Below are positions 18,975 through 27,429 of a DNA stretch of 45,220 nucleotides, in pieces. Within the stretch, counting starts at the first letter, position 1, and each line of letters begins with the position of its first letter. The notes below the pieces were generated by a model. The model was not told the DNA's origin. It ran no database searches and saw only the letters and a list, made by a program, of their open reading frames with translations. The position numbers and the translations under genes are program-made. Source of the DNA: Prevotella sp. (lineage in GTDB: Bacteria > Bacteroidota > Bacteroidia > Bacteroidales > Bacteroidaceae); NCBI GenBank assembly GCA_016291595.1, contig JAEEXN010000013.1:1-45220 (forward strand), in the 5' to 3' direction.

Positions 18975-21900
18975 ATGCAGGCATCCGAACTTTTCGAGCG
19001 CATTCACGACGCCGTCACCACCGCCATGCCCGTGGCGGCGGCCTACAAGCAGTTACATGAGACGCTGGTACTGGCGTGTCATAAGGGTGTCAGTGGCTCG
19101 CAGCAGGCCTTCGGCAACCTCTTCTCGCAGGTCGACTTCCTCTGCAAGCGCCTCTCCGTCTGCATCCCCGACAAGATTGCCATCCAGGAGATGCGCCGCC
19201 ACTCCAACCATCCCGACGGCCTCGGCTGCGACGACCTGCTCTACGATGCCCGCGCGCTCTGCCTGCTCGTCTCCGCCGTCTTTGCCGAGCATGTCCCCTC
19301 CAGCCTCACGCCCATCCTGCCCACCGAGAACCGCCCCTATGTCCACGGACGGAAGGTCAACCTGCGCTACGTGCGCTGCATCGTCCAGCGGTGGGACGAC
19401 CGTCTCATCGAGGTGACTGCCGAACAAGGCTCCGACGAGGACCGCCTCACCGTCGACTACAGCCAGTACCCCGAACTGAAGAGTCTGCTCCGCGAGGGCA
19501 TGCAGCTCAACCTCCTCGACTGCACCGCCTCGGCGTCGGGCTCTCCCCGCTCCATCATCCCCGGTCTCATCGTCGTCGAACCCGACTTCCTCATCGACAT
19601 CAGCAGCATCGCCGCCTGCTTCCAGGAGTACGGCCACCACCCGCTGCTCTATACGCTCAACCGCATGCGCCGCCGCGCCAACTCGCAGGCCACCCTCCTC
19701 GGCAACTTCGCCGGAACAGCCCTCGACGAGGTCATCAACGACCATGCCCGCCATCATTCTTCCACCACCGCTGGCGGAGCGTCAGCCAGCGCCGACCCGT
19801 CGTTCACCATCGCCCTGCGCCGCAGCTTCCGCGAGCGCTCGCTCGAGTATTGCACGTGCGACGGCTTCGACCCCGTGCGCTTCAAGACCGACGCCGCCAC
19901 TCAGGTCACCAACATCCGGCAGGCAGTCAGCCAGCTCAGAGCCCACCTCGCCGCCTCCGGCGCCCCCTTCTCGCCCCTTCTCGAGCCCTCCTTCGTGTGC
20001 GAGCAGCTCGGCATCCAGGGACGCGTCGACCTCATGACCGCCGACATGCGCCTGCTCGTCGAGCAGAAGTCGGGCCGCAACATGAACATCGAGCGACGCC
20101 AGCCCAGCGCCTACGGCAGTTTCCAGCTCGAACCCCACTACGTCCAGCTGCTGCTCTACTATGGAGTGCTGCGCTACAACTTCCAGCTCGGCAACAACCA
20201 GGTCGACATCCGGCTGCTCTACTCCAAATATCCCGCCCGGCAGGGACTCCTCGTCGTCGCCTACTACCAGCGGCTCTTCCGCGAGGCCGTCCACTACCGC
20301 AACCAGCTCGCCGCCTCTGAGCTGGCCATGGCGCGCGCCGGCTTCGACCCCGTCATCGACCGTCTCACGCCCGCCACGCTCAACACCAACGGCGTCGCCA
20401 ACACGTTCTACCAGCGCTACCTCCTGCCCGAGTTGCAGCAGCTCACCGACCCGCTCCACCGTCTCTCGCCCGTCGAGCGAGCCTATTTCTCCCAGATGAT
20501 GACCTTCGTCTACCGCGAGCAGCGCGTCAGCAAGATCGGTGCCCAGGAAGGTGTCACCGGCAGCGCCTCCGACCTGTGGAGCATGCCGCTCAGCGAGAAA
20601 CGCGAGACCGGCAACATCTATACCGGCCTCACCATCGTCGGCCGCGGACACACCGACCCCGACGGCGGCTGCGACCTCATCACCCTCAGCGTGCCCGACC
20701 AGGGCGACGACTTTCTGCCCAACTTCCGGCGCGGCGACATGGTCTACCTCTATGCCTACCGCAGCGGCAGCGAGCCCGACATCAGGCGCAGCATCCTCTT
20801 CCGGGGCACCCTCAAGGAGATACGCACCGACCGCCTCACCGTCTTCCTCCTCAACGCCCAGAACCACCTCGACGTGCCACCCCCCGCCACCGGCGACGGC
20901 GACATCCTCTATGCCGTCGAGCATTGCGCCAGCGACGCGTCCTCCTCCGCAGCCATACGCGGCCTCTACGAGCTCATCACCGCGCCCCGCGACCGCCGCC
21001 ACCTGCTGCTCGGCCAGCGCGAGCCCCGTGTCGACACCTCCCTGCGCCTCACCCGCAGCTACCATCCTTTCTACGACGACGTCATCCTGCGCGCCCGGCA
21101 GGCCCTCGACTATTTCCTCCTTGTCGGACCGCCCGGCACCGGCAAGACCTCCATGGCGCTCCAGTTCCTCGTCCGCGAGGCACTCGCCGCCGACGCCACC
21201 GCGTCCCTCCTCCTCATGGCATACACCAACCGGGCCGTCGACGAGATCTGCGCCATGCTCGCCGACAACCACATCGACTTCGTCCGCATCGGCAACCCGT
21301 TCAGCTGCGACACCCGCTTCGTGCCCTGGCTCCTCGACAGCCTCGTAGGCAGCCATCCCCGCGTCACCGACATCCGCGCCTGCCTCACCGCCAAGCGCGT
21401 CGTCGTCGGCTCCACCTCCATGATCATGGCGAAGCCCTTCATCTTCCAGCTCAAGCATTTCCGCCTCGCCATCGTCGACGAGGCCAGCCAGATACTCGAG
21501 CCCGACATCATCGGACTCCTTGCCACCCACCGCGACCACCACTGCCGCATCGACAAGTTCATCCTCATCGGCGACCACAAGCAGCTGCCCGCCGTCGTCC
21601 AGCAGAGCGAGCGCGACGCCCTCGTCAGCGACCCCCTGCTCCATGCCATCGGGCTCCACGACTGCCGCTGCTCCCTCTTCGAGCGCCTCTTGCAGTCAGC
21701 CGCCACGCCCGACGGTCAGCCGTCCGGCTGCACCGCAGTCCTCCGCCGTCAGGGACGCATGCACCCCGACATTGCCGCCTTCCCCAACCGCATGTTCTAC
21801 GCCCGCGAGCAGCTGCAGCCCGTGCCCCTGCCCCACCAGCTGCAAACGTCAGCCGACAGCCTCTACCTCCGCCGCAGGCGCGTCTTCATCCCCTCGCGTT

Positions 21901-22394
21901 TCTGCCGTCAGCCCGGACTCTCCGACAAGGTTAACATCCACGAGGCGCAGATCGTCGCCAGCCTGCTGCGCGACATCCGCCACCACTACGCCGACCGTTT
22001 CGACCCCACCAAGACCGTAGGCGTCATCGTGCCCTACCGCAACCAGATAGCCATGATCCGCAAGGAAGTCGACCGCCTCGGTGTCGAAGGCGTCGAACAA
22101 GTGTCCATCGATACTGTCGAGCGCTACCAGGGCAGCCAGCGCGACGTCATCATCTATTCGTTCACCGTCCAGCACCGCTACCAGCTCGACTTCCTCACCA
22201 GCAACTGTTTCGAGGAAGACGGCCACGTCGTCGACCGCAAGCTCAATGTCGCCATCACCCGCGCGCGTGAACAAATGATTATCACCGGCAACCCCCATAT
22301 CCTGTCTGCCAACCCCCTCTTCAAGGCGCTCATCGAGGAATACGAAAAGAGTAAAAAGGGGGGAGGAGAGAGAACGGAGAATGTTTTAAGTTAA
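18975..22394 (+). CDS. Dna2-like nuclease-helicase: PD-(D/E)XK domain plus SF1B helicase
   Basis: The protein has 1139 residues. The first ~280 have no recognised domain. A RecB/Cas4-like nuclease core follows: GRVDLM (Asp352) and LLVEQKSG (Glu363, Lys365) fit the D...ExK active site, with Cys residues at EYCTC and FVCEQ just upstream. From about 600 there is a beta-rich region (GNIYTGLTIVGRG, FRRGDMVYLY). The helicase has Walker A GPPGTGKTS (718-726, Lys724), motif II VDEASQ (Asp835, Glu836), motif III GDHKQLPAVV, and motifs V/VI in DTVERYQGSQRDVIIYS and VAITRAREQ. This order matches eukaryotic Dna2, which processes DNA flaps and ends; a role in repair or recombination is inferred. Base composition is much richer in G and C than nearby genes. 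The start at 18975 follows from the -7 box. Confidence 0.88.
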   Translation: MQASELFERIHDAVTTAMPVAAAYKQLHETLVLACHKGVSGSQQAFGNLFSQVDFLCKRLSVCIPDKIAIQEMRRHSNHPDGLGCDDLLYDARALCLLVSAVFAEHVPSSLTPILPTENRPYVHGRKVNLRYVRCIVQRWDDRLIEVTAEQGSDEDRLTVDYSQYPELKSLLREGMQLNLLDCTASASGSPRSIIPGLIVVEPDFLIDISSIAACFQEYGHHPLLYTLNRMRRRANSQATLLGNFAGTALDEVINDHARHHSSTTAGGASASADPSFTIALRRSFRERSLEYCTCDGFDPVRFKTDAATQVTNIRQAVSQLRAHLAASGAPFSPLLEPSFVCEQLGIQGRVDLMTADMRLLVEQKSGRNMNIERRQPSAYGSFQLEPHYVQLLLYYGVLRYNFQLGNNQVDIRLLYSKYPARQGLLVVAYYQRLFREAVHYRNQLAASELAMARAGFDPVIDRLTPATLNTNGVANTFYQRYLLPELQQLTDPLHRLSPVERAYFSQMMTFVYREQRVSKIGAQEGVTGSASDLWSMPLSEKRETGNIYTGLTIVGRGHTDPDGGCDLITLSVPDQGDDFLPNFRRGDMVYLYAYRSGSEPDIRRSILFRGTLKEIRTDRLTVFLLNAQNHLDVPPPATGDGDILYAVEHCASDASSSAAIRGLYELITAPRDRRHLLLGQREPRVDTSLRLTRSYHPFYDDVILRARQALDYFLLVGPPGTGKTSMALQFLVREALAADATASLLLMAYTNRAVDEICAMLADNHIDFVRIGNPFSCDTRFVPWLLDSLVGSHPRVTDIRACLTAKRVVVGSTSMIMAKPFIFQLKHFRLAIVDEASQILEPDIIGLLATHRDHHCRIDKFILIGDHKQLPAVVQQSERDALVSDPLLHAIGLHDCRCSLFERLLQSAATPDGQPSGCTAVLRRQGRMHPDIAAFPNRMFYAREQLQPVPLPHQLQTSADSLYLRRRRVFIPSRFCRQPGLSDKVNIHEAQIVASLLRDIRHHYADRFDPTKTVGVIVPYRNQIAMIRKEVDRLGVEGVEQVSIDTVERYQGSQRDVIIYSFTVQHRYQLDFLTSNCFEEDGHVVDRKLNVAITRAREQMIITGNPHILSANPLFKALIEEYEKSKKGGGERTENVLS

Positions 22395-22489
22395 AGGTTG
22401 AAGGGATTAAAAATAGTTAGGAGTCAGAAATAAAAAGATTTTATTCAAAAAAAAACGTTTTTTGTGCCGTTGGGACATTTTTATGTAAG

Positions 22490-22519
22490 AACTCCAGTCC
22501 TTTCGGGCTGGAGTTTTTT
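22490..22519 (+). terminator. Rho-independent terminator of the helicase gene
   Basis: An 11-base stem (22490-22500 with 22505-22515, one G-U pair) with a TTTC loop runs directly into a T-rich tract. It lies 96 bases past the helicase stop. Confidence 0.9.
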
Positions 22520-22602
22520 GTAAATATCCGATTATGAATCCCGAAATCCCGAAAAGTGGCTTTTTCTCTCCCAAACATGGGGGTGTGCGGGATGGAGCGA
22601 AG

Positions 22603-22641
22603 CGAAAAAAAGCGGGCAACCGGAAAACTGGTTGCCCGCTT
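22603..22641 (-). terminator. Rho-independent terminator of the cyuA-dsbD transcript
   Basis: A perfect 12-base GC-rich stem (22610-22621 with 22630-22641) is followed on the minus strand by a run of T residues, about 50 bases past the dsbD stop. The helicase terminator is 90 bases away, so the two convergent units are fully separated. Nothing else is seen in this 298-base gap. Confidence 0.9.
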
Positions 22642-22692
22642 GTGTGGTCAGATGTTTATCTGAAGATTGATGATGGGTCAGCAAGTGTGTGA

Positions 22693-24741
22693 TTACTTGC
22701 GGTAGTTCTGGAGTCCCTGGTTGAGGAATTCCATATAGCCAGCCACATCCTCCTTATAGACGAAGGACTTGCCGAGGGGGTTGCCCTCGTTGTCGACGGT
22801 GACATAGAACGGCTGGGCGTTGGTGCCGAACTTATAGCGCTGCAGGTAGCTCCACTTGTCGCCGACGGTGCGCAGGGTGCGCTCGGTGCCGTCGCTCTCG
22901 ACGACCTTGATGTGCTCGGGCAGCGGGGTCTTATCGTCGACGAAGAGGGAGATGAGGACATAGTCCTTGGTGAGCTTGTCGGCTACGCTGGGGTCGGTCC
23001 ATACGGCGGCCTCCATCTTACGGCAGTTGACGCAGCCGAAGCCGGTGAAGTCGAGCATGACGGGCTTGCCCTGTGCCTTGGCGGCTGCCATGCCTTCCTC
23101 GTAGTTGAGATAGGCGGCGCGCACTTCCTTGGTGTTGAGGTTGAAGTCCTGGGTGTACATAGGCGGTGCGAAGGCGCTGACGGCCTTACAGGGTGCGCCC
23201 CACAGTCCGGGGAGCATATAGATGGCGAAGGCGATGGAGCAGAGGCCGAGCATGATGCAGAGCACGGGCATGGGCTTCTCCATCTCGCCGCCTTCCCAGT
23301 CGCTCTGGAACTTGAGCTTACCGATGAGGTAGAGGCCGAGGGCTCCGAAGATGACGATCCACAGGCAGAGGAACACCTCGCGGTCGAGGAGGCGCCAGCC
23401 GTAGGCAAGGTCGGCTACGGAGAAGAACTTCAGGGCGAAGGCGAGCTCGATGAAGCCGAGCACTACCTTGATGGTGTTCATCCAGCCGCCCGACTTGGGA
23501 GCTGACTTGAGCCATGTGGGGAACAGGGCGAAGAGGGTGAAGGGCAGCGCCAGGGCGATGGCGAAGCCGAGCATTCCGATGGCGGGTCCCCAGAAGTTGC
23601 CGCTGGTGGCGAAGTCTACGAGCAGGAAGCCGATGATGGGACCTGTGCAGGAGAAGCTGACGAGGGCGAGGGTGAACGCCATGAGGAAGATGGAGAGGAG
23701 TCCGCTGGTGGAAGAGGCCTTCGAGTCGACCTTATTGGTCCACGAGGCGGGCAGTGTGAGTTCGAACCAACCGAAGAAACTGAGTGCGAACACTACGAGC
23801 AACAGACAGAAGAAGATGTTGAAGATAGCGTTGGTGGAGAGCGCGTTGAGGGCGCTGGCTCCGAAGATGCCGGTGATGGCGAGTCCGAGGGCGAGGTAGA
23901 TGACGACGATGGAGATGCCGTAGGTGATGGCATCCTTGATGCCTTTCTTCTTATCGTCCTTGGCGCGCTTCAGGAAGAAGCTGACGGTCATCGGGATGAT
24001 GGGCCACACGCAGGGGGTGAACAGGGCGACGAGGCCGCCGAGCAGTCCCATGAGGAAGATGTAGAGAAGCGAGCGGCTCTTGGTGCCGTCCTCACCGTTG
24101 AGGGTGGCGAGCTCTTTGACGACGGGCTTCCAGAGGTCGCCCTTGGAGATAGCAGCCGTATCGGCTACGGCTGCTATGGTGCTGTCGGCGGCTGCGGGTG
24201 CTGCCACCGTGTCGGTCTTCACCTCGTCGGCAGGCTTCTCCTCTTCCTTGGCCTTAGGGTCTTCCTTGGCTGCGGGGGCGTCGGCAGGGCCGTTGCCTTT
24301 GTAAGAGAACTCCACGGACGTGGGGGGCATACAGTTCTGGTCGTTGCAAGCTCCATACTCGAGGTATCCGGCTACATCGTAGGTCTTGCCAGTGATCTTG
24401 TACTTCTGCACGAAGGTGACGTTGTTCTCGAAGTAACGCAGTTTCATGCCGAAGAGGTTGTCGAACTGACTGATTTCCTTGCCTTGTGCCTTCAGGCCGC
24501 CTACGGGCTCGACACCTTCTTTCTTCTCGGTGGTGAGGGTGGCGGAGATAGGACCGTCGGCAGGCAGACCTGTGGAGTAGACGTGCCAACCCGGAGCAAT
24601 CTTACCGGTGAAGATAACCTCCAGTTCGGTGGGAGAGACTTGCTTCTGCTGTACGCTGAAGCTGACGGGGTTCTGGGCGAATGCTGCCATGGTGAACAGG
24701 GCGAGCATCATCGTCAAAGCGAATGTTTTCAGATTCTTCAT
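22693..24741 (-). CDS. dsbD: Thiol:disulfide interchange protein DsbD
   Basis: This inner-membrane protein of 682 residues moves electrons from cytosolic thioredoxin to periplasmic proteins. All three modules are present. After the signal peptide (ends AAFAQ), an N-terminal immunoglobulin-like domain has the Cys pair in YGACNDQNC (about 130). An Ala/Glu/Lys-rich linker follows. The eight-helix membrane domain carries the two reactive Cys in TPCVWP and FSCTGP. The C-terminal thioredoxin fold has CVNC (Cys570, Cys573). The length is somewhat over the Escherichia coli protein because of the linker. It follows the cysteine desulfidase-family gene by 44 bases with no promoter between, so the two are probably co-transcribed. 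It may supply reductant for cytochrome c maturation as well as disulfide repair. Confidence 0.95.
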   Translation of the reverse strand: MKNLKTFALTMMLALFTMAAFAQNPVSFSVQQKQVSPTELEVIFTGKIAPGWHVYSTGLPADGPISATLTTEKKEGVEPVGGLKAQGKEISQFDNLFGMKLRYFENNVTFVQKYKITGKTYDVAGYLEYGACNDQNCMPPTSVEFSYKGNGPADAPAAKEDPKAKEEEKPADEVKTDTVAAPAAADSTIAAVADTAAISKGDLWKPVVKELATLNGEDGTKSRSLLYIFLMGLLGGLVALFTPCVWPIIPMTVSFFLKRAKDDKKKGIKDAITYGISIVVIYLALGLAITGIFGASALNALSTNAIFNIFFCLLLVVFALSFFGWFELTLPASWTNKVDSKASSTSGLLSIFLMAFTLALVSFSCTGPIIGFLLVDFATSGNFWGPAIGMLGFAIALALPFTLFALFPTWLKSAPKSGGWMNTIKVVLGFIELAFALKFFSVADLAYGWRLLDREVFLCLWIVIFGALGLYLIGKLKFQSDWEGGEMEKPMPVLCIMLGLCSIAFAIYMLPGLWGAPCKAVSAFAPPMYTQDFNLNTKEVRAAYLNYEEGMAAAKAQGKPVMLDFTGFGCVNCRKMEAAVWTDPSVADKLTKDYVLISLFVDDKTPLPEHIKVVESDGTERTLRTVGDKWSYLQRYKFGTNAQPFYVTVDNEGNPLGKSFVYKEDVAGYMEFLNQGLQNYRK

Positions 24742-24785
24742 TGTTGTCTATTTGGTTCGTTGATTGTTTTTTTATGATGCGGTCT

Positions 24786-26084
24786 TTATTGTTTCTTGCT
24801 CTTGTGGGTCATGATGTCGAGCACGAAGCGGTCGGTGACGTCCATGCCCTTACTGCCGATGGCGGTGAGGTTGCGGATGCTCTGGTCGACATCGTCGTCG
24901 ATGATGCCCTCGACGGAGGTGACATACTTATGCTGCATGGCGAGCATGGCGCTGAGCACGGCGGTGCTGACGCCGGAGGTGAGCTTCAGGGCGCAGCTGG
25001 GCTTGGCGCCGTCGCAGATCATTCCGGTGAGGTTGGCAATCATATTCTTCACGGCGTAGGACATCTGCTCGTAGGTGCCGCCCATGAGGTAGGTGATGCC
25101 GCACGAGCTGCCGGTGCTGGCGACGACACAGCCGCAGAGGGCTGAGAGGGCGCCGAGGTTCTGCTTGATGTAGATGGCGGTGAGATTGCTGATGATGAGG
25201 GCGCGGATGAGCTCTTCCTCGGTGTTGTGGTTCTCCTCGGCGAAGACGACGACGGGCATGGTGGCACAGATGCCCTGGTTGCCGCTGCCGCTGTTGCTCA
25301 TCACGGGCACCATGGCTCCTGCCATGCGGGCGTCGCAGGCACAGCTGGTGACAGAGAGCACCTTGGCAAAGATGCCGTCGCCCATGATGCCGCGGCCCAA
25401 CGGGCTGCAGAGGGTCTTGCCGAGCTGGTGGCCGTAGTTCTCGCGCAGGCCGCTGCGGGCAGCGTTGGAGTTGAGCTCCTTGGCCTGAAGGATGAAGCGG
25501 ATCTCGTCGACGTCGGCGGTGGTGGCAAACTCGTACACCTTCTCGAGGGTGAGCTGGATGTCGTCGCTATGGACGCTCTCGGCGGCACATGCCGACACTT
25601 TGTTGAGCATCACGTCCTCGTCCTTGCGCAGATAGACGAAATTGGTGTGAGTGCCTTTTATGATGGCTTGCGACTCATGACCGCCGCCGGTGCAGGTGAC
25701 GCTGATGTAGAGCTTGTCGGGGTCGTTTTCCTCGAGGGCAATGTGGATGCGGTCCTCGGCGATGAACGCCTTACCCTGCTCGACAGCCTGCTTGGTGCAG
25801 TCCTGCAGTACCTCGAGCTGCAGCTCGGAACGGCCGATGAGGGCGCCAAGTGCAATGGCGATGGGCAGTCCGACCATGCCTGTGCCGGGAATGCCGACAC
25901 CCATGGCGTTCTTCAGGATATTGCCACTGAGACTCAACTCGATATGCTCTGGCAGACAACCGAGGATCTCGCGTGCCTTCGTGACGCACAAGGCTACGGC
26001 AATAGGCTCGGTGCACCCGATGGCTGGCACCACCTGGCGGTGAATGAGGTCAATAATAGACTTCTTTTCTTCTTGTGTTAACAT
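24786..26084 (-). CDS. cyuA: L-cysteine desulfidase family protein (CyuA/YhaM, UPF0597)
   Basis: The protein has 432 residues, cytosolic, of the serine dehydratase alpha-chain superfamily that uses a [4Fe-4S] cluster. Members characterised in archaea and enteric bacteria break L-cysteine into pyruvate, ammonia and sulfide. Cluster-ligand cysteines can be placed at GCTEP (Cys24), GSSCGITY and MICDGAKPSC. Glycine-rich substrate-binding blocks (GNILKNAMGVGIPGTG, SNSGSGNQG) are intact. The length is normal. It is the first gene of a unit with dsbD, 44 bases downstream, which links cysteine breakdown with thiol redox. The closest alternative reading is a serine dehydratase-like enzyme with another amino acid substrate. 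Confidence 0.85.
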   Translation of the reverse strand: MLTQEEKKSIIDLIHRQVVPAIGCTEPIAVALCVTKAREILGCLPEHIELSLSGNILKNAMGVGIPGTGMVGLPIAIALGALIGRSELQLEVLQDCTKQAVEQGKAFIAEDRIHIALEENDPDKLYISVTCTGGGHESQAIIKGTHTNFVYLRKDEDVMLNKVSACAAESVHSDDIQLTLEKVYEFATTADVDEIRFILQAKELNSNAARSGLRENYGHQLGKTLCSPLGRGIMGDGIFAKVLSVTSCACDARMAGAMVPVMSNSGSGNQGICATMPVVVFAEENHNTEEELIRALIISNLTAIYIKQNLGALSALCGCVVASTGSSCGITYLMGGTYEQMSYAVKNMIANLTGMICDGAKPSCALKLTSGVSTAVLSAMLAMQHKYVTSVEGIIDDDVDQSIRNLTAIGSKGMDVTDRFVLDIMTHKSKKQ

Positions 26085-26107
26085 TGTGTTTTCAAATTTT
26101 TAGGCTA

Positions 26108-26115
26108 CAAAGATA
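26108..26115 (-). promoter_or_regulatory. Candidate -7 box (TATCTTTG) of the cyuA-dsbD unit
   Basis: The minus strand reads TATCTTTG, 23 bases before the ATG at 26084. The region upstream is very AT-rich, and no TTTG occurs at the usual -33 spacing. Confidence 0.6.
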
Positions 26116-26164
26116 GCGTATTTTTATTTATAATACGTCGAAAGAGTTTTTTTGTACCCTAAAA

Positions 26165-26196
26165 GTTGGAGTTTTAAAAAAAAATAACTATCTTTG
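26165..26196 (+). promoter_or_regulatory. Promoter of greA
   Basis: GTTG (26165-26168), a 20-base A/T-rich spacer and TATCTTTG (26189-26196) fit the Bacteroidota promoter pattern. The leader to the greA ATG at 26313 is about 110 bases, unusually long for this window. Confidence 0.65.
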
Positions 26197-26231
26197 TGCC
26201 CGAAAAAAGAAAAACAGACACACAGGATACT

Positions 26232-26272
26232 GGATTCCGACATTGAAAAAGATGTCGGAATTCTTTGTTTTG
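26232..26272 (+). promoter_or_regulatory. Terminator-like stem-loop in the greA leader
   Basis: A 12-base stem (GGATTCCGACAT at 26232-26243 with 26252-26263, one G-U pair) with an 8-base A-rich loop is followed by TTTGTTTTG. It lies between the promoter and the start codon of greA, so it may act as a transcription attenuator. An alternative is a terminator for a small leader RNA. Confidence 0.55.
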
Positions 26273-26312
26273 TTATTCAAAAAAGCTACAAATAATAAAA
26301 AAAATAAGAATT

Positions 26313-26780
26313 ATGGCATACATGTCACAAGAAGGCTACGACAAACTGGTAGCCGAACTGAAACGATTGGAGACCATTGAGCGCCCGAAGGCTTCGGCAG
26401 CCATCGCCGAGGCTCGCGACAAGGGCGACTTGAGCGAGAACTCCGAGTATGAGGCAGCCAAAGAGGCACAGGCTCACCTGGAAAGCAAAATCAACCGCAT
26501 GAAGGTGCAGATCTCTGAGGCAAAGATCGTAGACACATCGCGCCTGAGCGCCGACTGCGTCCAGATTCTCTCGAAGGTGGAGATGACCAACCTCACCACC
26601 AAGGCTAAGATGACCTATACCATCGTCAGCGAGAGCGAGGCTAACCTGCGTGAGGGAAAGATCAGCATCACCACTCCTATCGCACAGGGCCTGCTGAACC
26701 ACAAGGAGGGCGACGAGGTGGAGATCAAGATTCCACGCGGCACCATCAAACTGCGCATCGACAAGATCACGGTGGGATAA
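26313..26780 (+). CDS. greA: Transcription elongation factor GreA
   Basis: The protein has 155 residues. It rescues backtracked RNA polymerase by stimulating transcript cleavage through its secondary channel. The N-terminal coiled coil (about residues 1-75) has the tip motif ARDKGDLSENSEYEAAKE with the acidic residues that act at the polymerase active site. The C-terminal FKBP-like domain ends with the GDEVEIKIPRGTIKLRI strands. The length is that of GreA. The start MAYMSQEGYDKL was preferred over an upstream frame because family members begin here. A second ATG three codons on is possible. A structured leader precedes the gene. Confidence 0.95.
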   Translation: MAYMSQEGYDKLVAELKRLETIERPKASAAIAEARDKGDLSENSEYEAAKEAQAHLESKINRMKVQISEAKIVDTSRLSADCVQILSKVEMTNLTTKAKMTYTIVSESEANLREGKISITTPIAQGLLNHKEGDEVEIKIPRGTIKLRIDKITVG

Positions 26781-26797
26781 GGCGGCAAGCCGCTGGC

Positions 26798-26891
26798 TAA
26801 AGGTTCAAAGGCGCTACGCGCGTTCAAAGTTCAAAGCCCCCTCCATCTCCCCCCAAGGGGGAGAGACCGGGAGCGGTTCAAGGTTCAAAGG
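26798..26891. repeat. Repeat-rich spacer: TTCAAAG copies around a CTCCCCC/GGGGGAG palindrome
   Basis: The 7-mer TTCAAAG, or a one-base variant of it, occurs about five times between 26803 and 26890 on both sides of a palindrome (TCTCCCC at 26846-26852, GGGGAGA at 26858-26864). A GCGCTACGCGC mini-palindrome lies at 26811-26821. It looks like a dispersed non-coding palindromic element and is related in style to the one inside the DUF5107 gene. Confidence 0.55.
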
Positions 26892-26941
26892 TGGCTCTGC
26901 CGCTATTTACTATTCACTATTAACTGTAAACTGTAAAAAAG

Positions 26942-27331
26942 ATGAGTATATTCAGTAAGATTGCCGCTGGCGAGATTCCCAGCTACAAATGTGCCGAGAA
27001 CGAGAAGTTCTATGCGTTCCTCGATATCAACCCGCTGAAAGAGGGCCACACACTGGTCATCCCGCGCCGCGAGGTTGACTATATCTTCGACATGGACGAC
27101 GACGAGATTGCCGAGTTCCAGGTGTTCGCCAAGCGCGTAGCTCTCGCCATCAGAAAAGCGTTCCCCTGCAAGAAGGTGGCGCAGGTGGTGCTCGGACTGG
27201 AGGTGCCGCACGCTCACATCCACCTGATTCCGATGGACTCGGAGAAGGACGTGGACTTCCGTCGTGAGAAACTGCAGCTGACACCTGAGCAATTCGAGGA
27301 GATTGCCGGAAAAATCAGGGCCGCGTTCTAA
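26942..27331 (+). CDS. HIT family nucleotide hydrolase/transferase
   Basis: The protein has 129 residues, cytosolic. The histidine triad HAHIHL lies near residues 90-95, just after VVLGLEVPH, and the N-terminal SIFSKIAAGEIPSYK is the standard HIT/HinT opening. Such proteins hydrolyse adenosine phosphoramidates or similar dinucleotides. It lies 161 bases after greA on the same strand, separated by a repeat-rich spacer, and ends at a strong terminator. The region just before the ATG is A-rich with no Shine-Dalgarno sequence, as is usual in this phylum. Confidence 0.93.
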   Translation: MSIFSKIAAGEIPSYKCAENEKFYAFLDINPLKEGHTLVIPRREVDYIFDMDDDEIAEFQVFAKRVALAIRKAFPCKKVAQVVLGLEVPHAHIHLIPMDSEKDVDFRREKLQLTPEQFEEIAGKIRAAF

Positions 27332-27356
27332 GATTGTTCCTGTGAGAGGAAAAATG

Positions 27357-27405
27357 AAGAGGCAAGGGAAACAACATGCTGTTCCCTTGCCTCTTATTGT
27401 TTTTG
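27357..27405. terminator. Bidirectional terminator between the HIT gene and the manC-like gene
   Basis: A 14-base perfect stem (27357-27370 with 27382-27395) is followed by ATTGTTTTTG on the plus strand and TTCATTTTTCC-like sequence on the minus strand. It sits between two convergent genes whose stops are about 100 bases apart. Confidence 0.85.
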
Positions 27406-27429
27406 TATTCTCCTGAAGGCTGGCAGGCA

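Noticed and set aside
19782..21659. 625-codon Gly/Val/Glu-rich open frame on the minus strand inside the helicase gene
   Set aside because: It is the antisense shadow of a GC-rich gene; composition is low complexity and no motif is seen, whereas the plus strand shows all helicase motifs.
20576..21934. 452-codon Arg/Pro/His-rich frame overlapping the helicase on the same strand
   Set aside because: It is a frame-shifted reading of C-rich codons with no family features and no break in the helicase frame.
22441..22461. A-rich run followed by CGTTTTTTG as a second helicase terminator
   Set aside because: The A and T runs could pair only as a weak AT stem; the 22490-22519 hairpin is far stronger and sufficient.
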